Of a stretch of 64,000 nucleotides of DNA, positions 25,928-36,025 are shown piece after piece. Every line of letters starts with the position of its first letter. Positions within the stretch are counted from its first letter, which is position 1. This DNA is from Halobellus ruber (GTDB taxonomy: Archaea; Halobacteriota; Halobacteria; Halobacteriales; Haloferacaceae), in assembly GCF_014212355.1 (NCBI RefSeq), contig NZ_JACKXD010000001.1, forward strand, positions 333,143 through 397,142. Reading direction: 5' to 3'. A program made the position numbers and the translations under genes. The notes beneath the pieces were generated by a model that saw only the letters and a program-made list of their open reading frames with translations, was not told where the DNA came from and did not search any database.

Positions 25928-27984
25928 AGATCAAACGGCTCACCCTCTCCGACTACGGCCCGTACAAAGGGAAGAATACGTTCAATCTGAGTACGACACC
26001 GGACGAACCAATCGTGTTGTTCGGCGGTGAAAACGGGGCTGGGAAGACCACCCTGTTCAACGCGATTCAGATTTGTCTTCACGGCCGGAGTGCGTTTGGG
26101 GGTGGAGTCAGCAAACGTGAGTACCACAACACGATCCGCTCGAAGCTCCACGAATCGAACGGAACCACGGCAACAGAGGCATCCATTCGACTCGAATTCG
26201 ACTACGGGAGTTTCGGTACGACCGAAAACTACGTCGTCGAGCGACACTGGCGAGACCGAGGCAAGTCGATCGAAGAATCTCTCACGGTCCTCCGTAATGG
26301 AAGCAAGCTCGCTGATCTCCAAGAGGACCAGTGGGCTGACTTCCTAAAGGAACTCATTCCCCCGGGCATCTCACAGCTTTTCTTCTTCGATGGCGAGAAG
26401 GTACAGAAGCTGGCAAGTGCGATCGAGGAAGGAGATGACTTCGAGGAATCGTTGTTCTCGCTGCTCGGGCTGGATCTCGTTGATCGACTCGACGCAGACC
26501 TCTCGATCTATCTTTCAAACAAACTCGATGAGAGTGGCCACGACCAGCTGGCCGAGAAAATCAAATCGCTCCGGGATGACAAGGAAGCGCTTGAGGCTGA
26601 GCACGAGGAGGTCGAAAAGAAGTTAGAGAGTAAAAGAGAGGAGTTAGAACGCGTCTCGGAGGAGATCGACCAGAAGGAAACGGCCCTTGCACAGGAGGGA
26701 GGTTCATTCGCTGAGAAGCGAAGTGGGCTCAAGGATCGGCGTAAGGAGCTGGACACCGAGATCGAGACCGTCGAAGAGCAAATTCAGGAGTTGGCCCGAG
26801 GGGCATACCCCTTCGCGCTTGCGCCGGAGCTGTGTCGCGCGGTCGTTGAGCAACTGGAAGAGGAAAAGGAGGCTGAGACGGAAGCTGCTGCCCAAGCGCG
26901 GGTTGTTGCAGAGCTTGATGACTTAGCTGACGAAGACGATGTCTGGAGCGACCTCGACATTCCCGAGGATGCGAGTGCGGACGTGCTACAGCGCATCCAG
27001 TCGACACTGTCGGACCGTTTTGCTGACACGGCACCGAGCGAGCCCCGATTATCGGCAGACTTCTCCGACCGAGAGCGGACACAAATGTTCCGCGTCGTCG
27101 ACACGGCGCTTGAGGATGTTCCGGAACGTATGCAGGAGCTTGCAAACCGACTGGAACAACTCACCCGTGAACGACAGCAGGTTCAGCAGAACATTCAGCG
27201 GGCGCCAGATCAGTCCGTGATCTCGCCGATCTTGGAGGAAATCAACGAGCTCAACGAGAAGCGCGGGCGGTTGCAAAAGGAGATCGATGACTGCATCGAT
27301 CGGTTAGGCACCCTCGACACGAAGATCGAACGCATCGAAAACGACCTCGAAAAACAACACGAAAAACAAGAGGAGCTGGAAGATGTCTCTGAACGGGCGG
27401 AACTGGCAGAAGAGACACGTCAAGTCGTGCAGGAGTACCGGGCGGAACTCGTTTCGGAGAAACTCAAGCAGTTAGAATCCGTGCTGACAGACCGATATAT
27501 CCGGCTCACGAATAAAAACGAGTTCTATGATGATGTCGTCATCGACCGCGAGAACCTGACGATCGAGGTCGAGACAATACACGGTGATCGAAAGGAGCAA
27601 TCACAGCTCTCAGCCGGTGAACGACAGATCTTCGCGACCGCCCTGTTGTGGGCGTTAGCCGAGATCTCCGACCGTCCGCTCCCGTTCATCATTGATACGC
27701 CACTGGGACGGCTCGACAAAAACCACCGGAGCAACCTCGTCACCCGCTTCTTCCCCGACGCTGCACACCAGGTATTCCTCTTTTCAACCGATACGGAGAT
27801 CACAGAGGAGTATTACGACCTGCTCCAAGAGGACATTGCACACGAATACCTCCTTGAGCAGGACTCCAACACGGGGGAAACGCACATCTCACCCGGGTAC
27901 TTCTGGTCACAGCCGGCCGACACCCCTGATACAGATGTGACACACGTCGAACAGCAGAGTCAGCTCCCATTCAACAATGACTAA
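25924..27984 (+). CDS. dndD: DndD: SbcC/Rad50-like ATPase of DNA phosphorothioation
   Basis: 686 residues. Walker A GGENGAGKT (34-42), a long coiled coil (about 200-500), ABC signature LSAGERQ (about 562), and Walker B FIIDTPLGRLD (about 587). It belongs to the structural-maintenance ATPases and is thought to open or nick DNA for sulfur insertion. It overlaps dndC by four bases and dndE by eight. Confidence 0.95.
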   Translation: MKIKRLTLSDYGPYKGKNTFNLSTTPDEPIVLFGGENGAGKTTLFNAIQICLHGRSAFGGGVSKREYHNTIRSKLHESNGTTATEASIRLEFDYGSFGTTENYVVERHWRDRGKSIEESLTVLRNGSKLADLQEDQWADFLKELIPPGISQLFFFDGEKVQKLASAIEEGDDFEESLFSLLGLDLVDRLDADLSIYLSNKLDESGHDQLAEKIKSLRDDKEALEAEHEEVEKKLESKREELERVSEEIDQKETALAQEGGSFAEKRSGLKDRRKELDTEIETVEEQIQELARGAYPFALAPELCRAVVEQLEEEKEAETEAAAQARVVAELDDLADEDDVWSDLDIPEDASADVLQRIQSTLSDRFADTAPSEPRLSADFSDRERTQMFRVVDTALEDVPERMQELANRLEQLTRERQQVQQNIQRAPDQSVISPILEEINELNEKRGRLQKEIDDCIDRLGTLDTKIERIENDLEKQHEKQEELEDVSERAELAEETRQVVQEYRAELVSEKLKQLESVLTDRYIRLTNKNEFYDDVVIDRENLTIEVETIHGDRKEQSQLSAGERQIFATALLWALAEISDRPLPFIIDTPLGRLDKNHRSNLVTRFFPDAAHQVFLFSTDTEITEEYYDLLQEDIAHEYLLEQDSNTGETHISPGYFWSQPADTPDTDVTHVEQQSQLPFNND

Positions 27985-28384
27985 ACAACTCAACCGGGTC
28001 CAGATTGATGAGAGCGTGAGTTACAAGCTCCGCAATCTCGGTCAATCAACCGGGCTCACGCCGAACTATATCGCACGCATTGGGTTAATGTACTCGCTCG
28101 GGGCTGACCGCCCTCCGAGTATGGAGGAGTACGATACCGATGGTAAAGAGTTCAATCGGTACACGCTGCTGGGTGAACACGACGCGTTGTATATCGCATT
28201 AGTCCAAAAGCGGATGCTGGACGAGGGCTACGATCCAGACTCGGAGCTTGAGTCGTACTTCCTTGCGCATCTCAACCGCGGCATCGAGACCCTGTCCGGG
28301 AATATTAGTGACCTGGGGGATCTGTATAATTTGGTCCCCAAAGAGCTGAAGCCTGAGGAGGCGCCAGCTGAGAGCACGCAATGA
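27977..28384 (+). CDS. dndE: DndE: DNA-binding protein of DNA phosphorothioation
   Basis: 135 residues. A ribbon-helix-helix-like start (NRVQIDESVSYKLRNL) is followed by TGLTPNYIARIGLMYSLG, the conserved DndE/DUF1832 core. DndE binds nicked DNA as an oligomer in bacteria. Overlaps both neighbours, so it is translationally coupled with dndD and the desulfurase. Confidence 0.93.
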   Translation: MTKQLNRVQIDESVSYKLRNLGQSTGLTPNYIARIGLMYSLGADRPPSMEEYDTDGKEFNRYTLLGEHDALYIALVQKRMLDEGYDPDSELESYFLAHLNRGIETLSGNISDLGDLYNLVPKELKPEEAPAESTQ

Positions 28385-29580
28385 CTACTTCGGACCACGA
28401 AATCTATCTCGACCATCACGCCACGACGCCGGTCGATGACCGTGTCGTGGCGGAAATGCAGCAGTACTTCACCGAAGAGTACGGTAATCCCGCGAGCAAG
28501 GACAACCACGCGTTCGGACACACGGCTCACGCTGAAATGGAAACAGCCCGGGAGCAGGTAGCCAAGGCGATCGGCGCCCGAACCGGCGGTGAGGTAGTCG
28601 CGAAATCGATTATTTTCACCAGTGGCGCCACCGAATCGGATAATTTCGCAATTCGTGGTATTGCTGACTATGCCCGCGAGGAGGGACTCGGATCACATCT
28701 CATCACCTCAGAGATCGAGCACGAAGCAGTCCTCGAACCCTACAAACAGCTTGAACAGGAGGGATTCGATGTCACGCGTGTCCCCGTCGACGAATATGGC
28801 CAAGTCGATCCAGCGGACGTTGCGGACGCGATCCGTGATGAGACGGTGCTGATCTCGATTATGGCAGCTAACAACGAGATCGGCACGATCAATCCCCTGG
28901 AGGAAATCGGCAACATCGCTGCCGACCACGATGACCTGTGGTTCCATACGGACGCCGTACAGGCAATCGGCTACGTCGATATCGACGTCAACGAGATGGG
29001 AATCGACTTGATGTCGATTTCTGGGCACAAAATCTACGGCCCGAAGGGCATCGGGGCACTGTACGCTGATCTCTCCGTCAAGACCAAACTCAAACCGCTA
29101 CTGGTCGGCGGCGGGCACGAAAGTGGGAAGCGGTCTGGGACCCCGAACGTTCCCGGGATAGTCGGGTTAGGCAAAGCGATTGAGTTGGCCGTCCAGCATC
29201 GCGAGGAACGCGTGAGTCACGTCCGGGAGCTACGTGACCACCTGTGGCAGCGCCTGTCGGATGAACTCGAGACAGTGAGCCTGAACGGACACCCGGAGGA
29301 GCGTCTTCCGAACAACCTGAACGTGAGCTTTCCGAACGTCGATGTGCGGGAACTGGTACGGATGTCGCTCTCGAATCAGGGTGTGATGGCTGCGCTGGGT
29401 TCGGCGTGTGCGAGTGGTGACGGAACCTCACACGTGCTCGAAGCGATCACCGACGATCAAGATCGCATCGAAAGCGCTGTGCGGTTTGGACTGGGGAAAG
29501 ATCTCACCAAAGAGGAGATCGACTACGCTGCTGATGTGATTATCGAGGAAGTGAATCTCACTGAGTCGATCTTTGGCTAG
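28381..29580 (+). CDS. dndA: DndA/IscS-type cysteine desulfurase
   Basis: 399 residues. Pyridoxal-phosphate lysine in SGHKIYGPKG (about 216), and the sulfur-carrying cysteine in GSACASGDG (about 343). It takes sulfur from cysteine and hands it to DndC. Archaeal dnd loci place this gene last (CDEA), as here. No dndB repressor gene was seen. Confidence 0.95.
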   Translation: MTTSDHEIYLDHHATTPVDDRVVAEMQQYFTEEYGNPASKDNHAFGHTAHAEMETAREQVAKAIGARTGGEVVAKSIIFTSGATESDNFAIRGIADYAREEGLGSHLITSEIEHEAVLEPYKQLEQEGFDVTRVPVDEYGQVDPADVADAIRDETVLISIMAANNEIGTINPLEEIGNIAADHDDLWFHTDAVQAIGYVDIDVNEMGIDLMSISGHKIYGPKGIGALYADLSVKTKLKPLLVGGGHESGKRSGTPNVPGIVGLGKAIELAVQHREERVSHVRELRDHLWQRLSDELETVSLNGHPEERLPNNLNVSFPNVDVRELVRMSLSNQGVMAALGSACASGDGTSHVLEAITDDQDRIESAVRFGLGKDLTKEEIDYAADVIIEEVNLTESIFG

Positions 29581-29977
29581 CGTAGCACACCGAGTATCAT
29601 AGAAATGTTCTCACCGTTGCTGGCAATATCGCTGTGTATCTGGCAGTAATATCGAGTGGCTCGCCCATCGCCTTAGGTTTCGCCGACTGCTGTGGCCCCG
29701 AGGAAGTTCTTCCAGAGACACTGTCGGTGGTAGATCGATACGATCCTCATATTTTACACAACCTTGGGGGGGCATTGTGGGCCTCGACCGAGCGAAGTGG
29801 GCTGATCAAGAGGTGGTTATTTACCGGCGTGTAGGTCGAGGAAAACCATTGGCCACACCGGGGGCAGACCGATTTTATTCAACTCGTGGTGCTTCGATTA
29901 TACGAAAACCACGATCCTGATTCGATGACATATTGCCCCGATCTGAAACTAGCGGTCAAATTTACAAAGCTGATTGG
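29581..29977. other. Intergenic region after dndA
   Basis: 397 bp with no convincing coding frame; a 66-codon plus-strand frame lacks a start context and protein-like composition. No clear terminator seen. Confidence 0.4.
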
Positions 29978-30556
29978 TTAGATAGCCGCGATACACTTCT
30001 TTATTTCTTCCTCGTACTGATAGCCACGAATAATTTCGCGAATACCAGAATATAGTGCTGGGGCGGTGAGTATCCCAATACCGCTGATAGCTAAATTAAA
30101 AGCAAGCTGGGAACTCTGTGTCCCGACAGAGAGAGAGATAACAAGAGGGATCAGATACGTCCCTATCGCGACGAACACAAAGTGAGCAAGAGCCTTTCGA
30201 TATGCGTTTCTCATTACTTCATTATACACATCCGCCATCTCACACTGACCACATAAATCCGACATCGTACTGATAGTCTGCTCGGTCCTCTCGGTCCGGA
30301 GTATGTCTATCAAGGACTCTTTATCATATCCCCCGTCTGTTTCTGCAAGCCCTTCTTTTTCGTTGATTCTGATATATATTTCAGCTACTTTTTCGAGGAG
30401 TTGTGAATCAATCTGGTCTTGCTGTTCGCTGATTTCAAACTCGTAGTCTAGATTGCTGAGATGACGCCATATCCAGAGGACAACCAATGTACTACTAGCT
30501 CCCGCTGCGAGGAAAATCTTTGTGAGTGAGGACACCGGGATCATTGATTCTCCCAT
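29978..30556 (-). CDS. Membrane protein inside the Dnd-Pbe locus (192 aa)
   Basis: One N-terminal helix (IFLAAGASSTLVVLWIW), then a soluble helical region, then two helices (LAHFVFVAIGTYLIPLVISL and LAFNLAISGIGILTAPALY). The soluble part faces the cytoplasm if the first helix is an anchor. AT-rich, opposite in direction to dnd and pbe, so probably an insertion. Function unknown. Confidence 0.6.
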   Translation of the reverse strand: MGESMIPVSSLTKIFLAAGASSTLVVLWIWRHLSNLDYEFEISEQQDQIDSQLLEKVAEIYIRINEKEGLAETDGGYDKESLIDILRTERTEQTISTMSDLCGQCEMADVYNEVMRNAYRKALAHFVFVAIGTYLIPLVISLSVGTQSSQLAFNLAISGIGILTAPALYSGIREIIRGYQYEEEIKKCIAAI

Positions 30557-30723
30557 ACGGGCGGACCGATTCGCCTGTATAATGACTGAATCATATTTTT
30601 TACGACCTCGTGGACACCATCTGACCCTACTGTTGGTATGCGGTATTGATAAACGTTGCTGATATCAATGACATTTGTGATAGCGATTGCAACAATTGTT
30701 ATTAAGAACAGCAGCGATATCAA
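30541..30723 (-). CDS. Possible small membrane protein (60 aa)
   Basis: One strong hydrophobic helix at the N-terminus (LLFLITIVAIAITNVI). Its end overlaps the start of the 192-aa membrane protein, which suggests coupling. The start would be TTG at 30,723, and no better codon exists, so it may be broken. Confidence 0.35.
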   Translation of the reverse strand: MISLLFLITIVAIAITNVIDISNVYQYRIPTVGSDGVHEVVKNMIQSLYRRIGPPVWENQ

Positions 30724-30792
30724 TAATGTTGGCTCAGCCGATTATGTATCTGGTATCGGCAATACTATTATGTTGCGCTCAGATGGAAAAAT

Positions 30793-31419
30793 ATGAAAGA
30801 CGGTACTAACGTTCAACCGTCATCAGCAGACAAATCGACCGCGATCGATCGAGTGAGGGGTATTCTAACTGTAAATGATCGCCAGATTCTACGTACGGGA
30901 GAGTTAGAACGCAACTCAAGATACCGTATCCGACGTCGGCTGAGATCTTCGCTTCTCGATTGGCCCATCATTGATCGCCATCTGCCAGAGGGAGATCTTG
31001 AGAGGGTAGTTGAGAATCATGAGGATATGGGAGCCGAAGTCATCATTTCAGGATTATCAGTGATGTACCAAATGGCTGCTGACCTGAGCGATAAAAAAGA
31101 TTACAATGGTCCACTATTTGAGGACCTACTTGCTGAAGCTATCAGTCGATCCGAGGATGAGTCCGGGTCAATCACAAAAACAGATATTTCTATTGAAGTC
31201 AAACACTCGGAGCCGGAATTAAAAGAAATAAAGCAAAAATTAGAAACTGACCAAGCAACCACTGAAGAATACCAATATTTTGCAAAGAAAGGGAATATAA
31301 AAGGGTTTTTACAACAACGGGTAGACTCCGGTCGAAGTCTGTTCCTCCGGACTCCAAAGTGGTCCGATAACAAAATTATTGAATTGGATCCTAAACAAGA
31401 ACTCAGGAAATATAAATAA
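30793..31419 (+). CDS. Hypothetical protein between dnd and pbe (208 aa)
   Basis: A helical, charged protein. Its first part (ILTVNDRQILRTGELERNSRYRIRRRLRSSLLDWPII) is like the winged-helix sensor regions seen in other haloarchaeal regulators. The tail is Lys-rich. ATG at 30,793. Divergent from the two membrane genes. May regulate them or the pbe genes; unproven. Confidence 0.6.
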   Translation: MKDGTNVQPSSADKSTAIDRVRGILTVNDRQILRTGELERNSRYRIRRRLRSSLLDWPIIDRHLPEGDLERVVENHEDMGAEVIISGLSVMYQMAADLSDKKDYNGPLFEDLLAEAISRSEDESGSITKTDISIEVKHSEPELKEIKQKLETDQATTEEYQYFAKKGNIKGFLQQRVDSGRSLFLRTPKWSDNKIIELDPKQELRKYK

Positions 31420-31669
31420 ACGAGTCCCCGATCTCAGTGTACTCAGTGCAGGTGTCTACGTAATTATCGGTTGCTGATTGGATTCAGAATAGTCAGTAGG
31501 CAGCCAAATTCGTACAGCTGATTCGGTTGGGATTGTGGAAATAAAACTGAGTCACCGGATCCTGTGATAGTCTTTAACGTATCTATGACTGGATGATAGT
31601 TATCTCCGATTGTGATCAGTCCCTTAGTGTGAGAGCAATCCTCAAGACATTGTGGCAAGGATAGGGCAT

Positions 31670-33823
31670 ATGGCTGATTCGGTCCCTGAAGAAGACGGAA
31701 TCTCTTCGCCGACGTTTCAGGATCTGGATCTCTCGCCAGAGTACCGGACTGGTGATCAACCGTTAGAATCGTTTTATATCCCGGTCTTGCAGCGTGCATC
31801 CAGTTACGACCGTGCGGCAGGCTATTTCGATAGCAAGTCTTTACAATATGCAGCTCAGGGTATCGCCGGTCTCATCACCAACGGCGGAACGATGCGACTC
31901 CTCACTGCGCCTCGGCTCCAGTCGGCAGATATCGAGGCGCTCACCGATGCAACGACTGAGCCGGAGGAACTGGAGATCCTTGGGGATTCCCTCTCAAAAG
32001 TTCTATTTGAGGATGAGTACGCGGAGTATCTGCGTACGGATCGGTGTCGGTGTCTCGCGTGGATGATCACTGAAGGACTCCTCGACGTCCGGATCGCGTA
32101 TATGCCAGACGCGGACGACTGCAACCCGTTCCAGCACTATCACGAAAAAATCGGGATTGTCTCTGATCACGCCGGGAATCAGGTCGCGTTTACCGGGTCG
32201 ATCAATGAGACCGGCGCGGCGTGGACTGCAAACTACGAATCATTTGATGTGTTTCGGTCGTGGTGCGGTGGTGAGGAGGCGCGCGTCCAACGGAAAGCTG
32301 ACGCATTCGAGCGGCTCTGGAATAATCACGATCCGAAAGTTACTGTCCGCCGACTCCCAGATGCAGTACGGGAGGGCTTCGAGGAAGTGAGTCCTGAGAC
32401 CGTTGACGGGAAACCGGCCTTGGATATGTTCTTCTCCGAGGAAGGAGAAGGCCCGTCTCCAACTGTTCGTGAACAGGACGAGCGAGAGTTATGGACTCAC
32501 CAACAAGACGCCATCGAGTGGTGGAGAGACCACGACTATACGGGGATCTTCGCGATGGCGACTGGCGCTGGGAAGACACTGACTGCCCTTCGTGCCGCAC
32601 GGCTTCAGGCTGACATTCGCCTTACCATCATCACAGTCCCGTCGAAGGTCCTTTTAGATCAGTGGCGTGATGAGATAGAGGCTGTATTTGGCCCTGAGAC
32701 ACGGATTCAGGAGTGTAGTGGGCGGACAAATTGGCGTGAGTCGATTCTCCAACTAGTAGACCCGTATCGTGTTGGAACGCTCCAATCCGTCCACAATCTC
32801 CCACGAACAGTCTTGTTAACGACGATCCATACAGCAGCCAGCGACCCGTTCCGGAAGGCCGTTCAGTATATCCCGCCGGATAATTTGCAGATCATCATCG
32901 ATGAAGTGCACAATGCGGGGGCTCCTACGTTCCAGAAGGCCTTGGAGATCGATGCGGGCCGACGCATTGGACTGTCGGCCACGCCCGATCGGCAGTGGGA
33001 TGAGGAGGGAACCGAGGCCATCTATGAGTACTTCGGCGGTCACGAGCCCTTCAGCTTCACAACGAGTGACGCGATCGAAAATGGCTATCTGACACCGTAT
33101 GAATATCACCCGCTCATTTGTGAGTTGACCGCCCAGGAATACGAAAAGTATGCAGAACTCTCCGCGGAAATCAACACGTTGGCTGCCCGTGTCCATTCGG
33201 ATGAGGATGTCCCCAGACGGGTGTTGGATCAATATGAAAAACTGCTTCGGGACCGGGCCCATATTAAGAAGACCGCGAAGCTCAAACCCGCGGAGTTCGG
33301 CCGCTTCCTCGAAAGTTCACATCCGACGCCTGCAATAGTTTTCTGTGAGGATACCGAACAATTAGAAGATCTTGAAGCAGAACTCGGTAATCGCGACCTC
33401 TCGTACGGCGTCTATATCTCGAACCGTGAGGACGAGCAGGCGGATGCAATGTATCGCTTTGAGAATGGACTCATCGATTATCTTCTCGCGATAAAGTGTC
33501 TTGACGAGGGAATTGACGTTCCAGACGCCCCTACAGCCGCGATTATCGCAAGTTCCCGAAATGAGCGGGAATTCATCCAGCGACGTGGGCGCGTCCTGCG
33601 TCAGAGTGAGAGTAAGGAGCGTGCTGTAATCTACGATATGTTTGTCCTTCCAGGGCCGAACGCCCCGAAAGACGATGACCAGGCTCGCCGACTCATCGAA
33701 CAGGAATTAGATCGGGCAAAGGTACTAATGCGAGCTGCCGAAAATCGTGATGCGGTTGAACAACAACTGGCTGAAGAGTTGGATACATATGGGAGCGGCT
33801 ATCGTTACTTAGCATACGTATGA
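31670..33823 (+). CDS. PLD-like nuclease/helicase of the PbeABCD-like module
   Basis: 717 residues from ATG 31,670. The N-terminal 190 residues are a phospholipase-D-type nuclease half: HEK (158-160) and FTGSINETG (175-182). The rest is an SF2 helicase: MATGAGKT (about 295-302), IIIDEVHN (about 408), LSATPDR, and RRGRVLRQ. In archaea the DndCDEA modification is paired with a four-gene PbeABCD module that blocks unmodified virus DNA; this gene is first in that order. Letter assignment rests on order only. Overlaps the next gene by four bases. Confidence 0.8.
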   Translation: MADSVPEEDGISSPTFQDLDLSPEYRTGDQPLESFYIPVLQRASSYDRAAGYFDSKSLQYAAQGIAGLITNGGTMRLLTAPRLQSADIEALTDATTEPEELEILGDSLSKVLFEDEYAEYLRTDRCRCLAWMITEGLLDVRIAYMPDADDCNPFQHYHEKIGIVSDHAGNQVAFTGSINETGAAWTANYESFDVFRSWCGGEEARVQRKADAFERLWNNHDPKVTVRRLPDAVREGFEEVSPETVDGKPALDMFFSEEGEGPSPTVREQDERELWTHQQDAIEWWRDHDYTGIFAMATGAGKTLTALRAARLQADIRLTIITVPSKVLLDQWRDEIEAVFGPETRIQECSGRTNWRESILQLVDPYRVGTLQSVHNLPRTVLLTTIHTAASDPFRKAVQYIPPDNLQIIIDEVHNAGAPTFQKALEIDAGRRIGLSATPDRQWDEEGTEAIYEYFGGHEPFSFTTSDAIENGYLTPYEYHPLICELTAQEYEKYAELSAEINTLAARVHSDEDVPRRVLDQYEKLLRDRAHIKKTAKLKPAEFGRFLESSHPTPAIVFCEDTEQLEDLEAELGNRDLSYGVYISNREDEQADAMYRFENGLIDYLLAIKCLDEGIDVPDAPTAAIIASSRNEREFIQRRGRVLRQSESKERAVIYDMFVLPGPNAPKDDDQARRLIEQELDRAKVLMRAAENRDAVEQQLAEELDTYGSGYRYLAYV

Positions 33824-34041
33824 CAGACGCTGGGGACGGAGGCCGACTGGTTGGAGACGAAGAGCTCGAGCGTATTCTGGAGGAGACTGCTGCCGAGCAT
33901 AATGTGCCCGAAGCTGCGGTCAAAGAGATCTACGAGGCACAAAAGGAGGTCGTAAATATGGAACGCCGGGGGTCAATACTGAAGGATATGCGGCAAATCC
34001 TCGAGGAGTATGTCGACGAGTGGGACTCAGGTGAGCAATAA
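33820..34041 (+). CDS. Small protein of the Pbe-like module (73 aa)
   Basis: A short, acidic, all-helical protein (ELERILEETAAEHNVPEAAV, then AQKEVVNMERRG). Similar small proteins accompany DNA-modification systems, usually between the helicase and the SMC-like gene. Overlaps both neighbours. Second in the Pbe order. Confidence 0.7.
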   Translation: MTDAGDGGRLVGDEELERILEETAAEHNVPEAAVKEIYEAQKEVVNMERRGSILKDMRQILEEYVDEWDSGEQ

Positions 34042-36023
34042 TGGAAATCACGAAAATCAGACTACAGAACTTTCGTCCATACTATGGTGAGACAGAAATC
34101 CAGCCAACCACCGAATCAGGCAAGCCACTAATCCTGATCCGCGGCAAAAACGATACCGGGAAGACATCCCTCTTCAGAGCGATCAAATTCTGTCTCTACG
34201 GTGCTGATACCCGAGATGAGCGAGAAAACCTCATCAATCGGCGGGCGGCCACCGAGAGTGCTGGCACTACTAGTGTTGAGCTGACGCTAGCTGATGACGA
34301 GGATATCTATATTATCAAGCGAGCGGTCGAATACGAGGCGGTAGCGAGCGCCGACGATCGGGAGCCCTCGGGTTGGTATCGTGAGATCCGGACCCCCAGC
34401 GAGACGCTCGTTAGCCGGGACGCCAGCGAGGACGAATACACACGCGTGATCAACCAATTGCTGCCAAAGAATATTGCTGACTTCTTTTTATTTGATGCTG
34501 AGGAGCTCAAGCGGTTTGAGGAGGGACACGACGAGGAAGTCCGCGAGTCGATCGAAACGATCCTGGGTATTCAAGAGATCGAGAACGCCATTGGAGACCT
34601 CGAGGGGCGACGAAACGAATATGATCGCGAATATGCGAACGTCGAGTCTACGATCGATGAAGTCGAACGGATGCGGACGGAGCTTGATGAGAAGATTGAC
34701 GAGATCGAACGGATCACTGGCTCCGAGGATGCCGATTCCGAGGGGCTAATCGACCAACGGGAGAAGAAAATCCAACAAAAAAGGCGGAGTCTTCAGGATG
34801 TCCGTGAAGCGTTGGAGGCAGCCGAGGATACCGAAGAACTACAAGCCGAAGTCGATGAGCTGACTGAAGACATTGAAACCAATCAAAAGAAACTAGAAAC
34901 GGCGCGGCAAGAGCGGGATACCATCCGAAAACGAACAGGGCCAATCATTGCGTCGCAGGCGGCAAGCACGTTTGAATCGGAGTACGAGGTTGAGGGGGCA
35001 AGCGGTGAAGCTGAAGTCATCAATTCCATTCTGAATGGCGATCGCGAGACCTGTATCTGTGGTGAGGAGGTAACTTCAGACAAGCGGCAGCAATTGATCG
35101 ACCGATATGCGATGTTGACCGGTCCGCGACAAGCCCGGCTGAACGAACTCCAAAAGATCGTTTCTTCGTTTAGTATCAATGCGGACAAAGAGCTGGAACG
35201 ATACCAACATCTACAGTCCGACATTCAACGTCTCACCGGGGAAATCGAGTCGTGGAAAGAGGAACGCGATGAATTAGAATCCGAGATCGATGATATCGAA
35301 CGAGAGTACAGTGAAGATCTCAAAGACAAAGAAGAAACCCTCAACGATGAAATCGACGAACTCGAGGACGAAGTAGACGATCTCCGCGAGGAGGTCGGCG
35401 CGTTGAAGAAGGAGCGTGATCAGCTCCGGGAGCGCATTCAGTCACAGGAAGGCGCCTCGGAAGAAGCGGAGCGGTACCAGCGTCTGAGCGATTTCGCTGA
35501 AGCACTCGGTGACACGTTCGAGGATATCAAGGAAAAACTCGTCTCGAGCCGGCGCGAATCCGTTGAACGAACTGCCTCCGAGGCATTCAAACAACTCACC
35601 AACCGCCCGGATTACTACGATGGACTCACGATCACCGATAATTACGAACTCCGAGTTCGGACAAGCGGCCCCGAAGGTGGGGAGCGATCCCTTGCGGAGC
35701 AAAACCCGAGTGCGGGACAAACACAAATTATCGTCTACTCGTTCATCGCTGGGTTGAGCCGGTATACGACCCGGAATGCACCGGTCGTTATCGATACTCC
35801 GATCGGGCGGCTGGATCCCGAACACAAGCGAAATCTGATTAACTTCTACGATGAGTTCAGCGAACAAGTGATGATCCTGTATCAGCCTGGTGAACTCGGG
35901 CCCGAAGATATTGAACGGATGGCTGATGTCACGTCCAAGCACTTCGAGATCACTATCCAAGAGGATGAGACGTCCTCGACGATCGAGGAAACTGACCCTG
36001 CCGCTCAGTTAGTCAGTGATTGA
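34041..36023 (+). CDS. SMC/DndD-like ATPase of the Pbe-like module
   Basis: 660 residues. Walker A RGKNDTGKT (34-42), coiled coil (about 190-500) with a short cysteine motif CICGEE near its middle that could be a zinc hook, signature NPSAGQTQ (about 552), and Walker B VVIDTPIGRLD (about 581). It shares architecture with DndD, so it may act at the same DNA sites during restriction. Third in the Pbe order. Confidence 0.85.
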   Translation: MEITKIRLQNFRPYYGETEIQPTTESGKPLILIRGKNDTGKTSLFRAIKFCLYGADTRDERENLINRRAATESAGTTSVELTLADDEDIYIIKRAVEYEAVASADDREPSGWYREIRTPSETLVSRDASEDEYTRVINQLLPKNIADFFLFDAEELKRFEEGHDEEVRESIETILGIQEIENAIGDLEGRRNEYDREYANVESTIDEVERMRTELDEKIDEIERITGSEDADSEGLIDQREKKIQQKRRSLQDVREALEAAEDTEELQAEVDELTEDIETNQKKLETARQERDTIRKRTGPIIASQAASTFESEYEVEGASGEAEVINSILNGDRETCICGEEVTSDKRQQLIDRYAMLTGPRQARLNELQKIVSSFSINADKELERYQHLQSDIQRLTGEIESWKEERDELESEIDDIEREYSEDLKDKEETLNDEIDELEDEVDDLREEVGALKKERDQLRERIQSQEGASEEAERYQRLSDFAEALGDTFEDIKEKLVSSRRESVERTASEAFKQLTNRPDYYDGLTITDNYELRVRTSGPEGGERSLAEQNPSAGQTQIIVYSFIAGLSRYTTRNAPVVIDTPIGRLDPEHKRNLINFYDEFSEQVMILYQPGELGPEDIERMADVTSKHFEITIQEDETSSTIEETDPAAQLVSD

Positions 36024-36025
36024 AA

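Noticed and set aside
29634-29834. Possible 66-aa gene after dndA
   Set aside because: Non-ATG start, atypical composition and no neighbour coupling.
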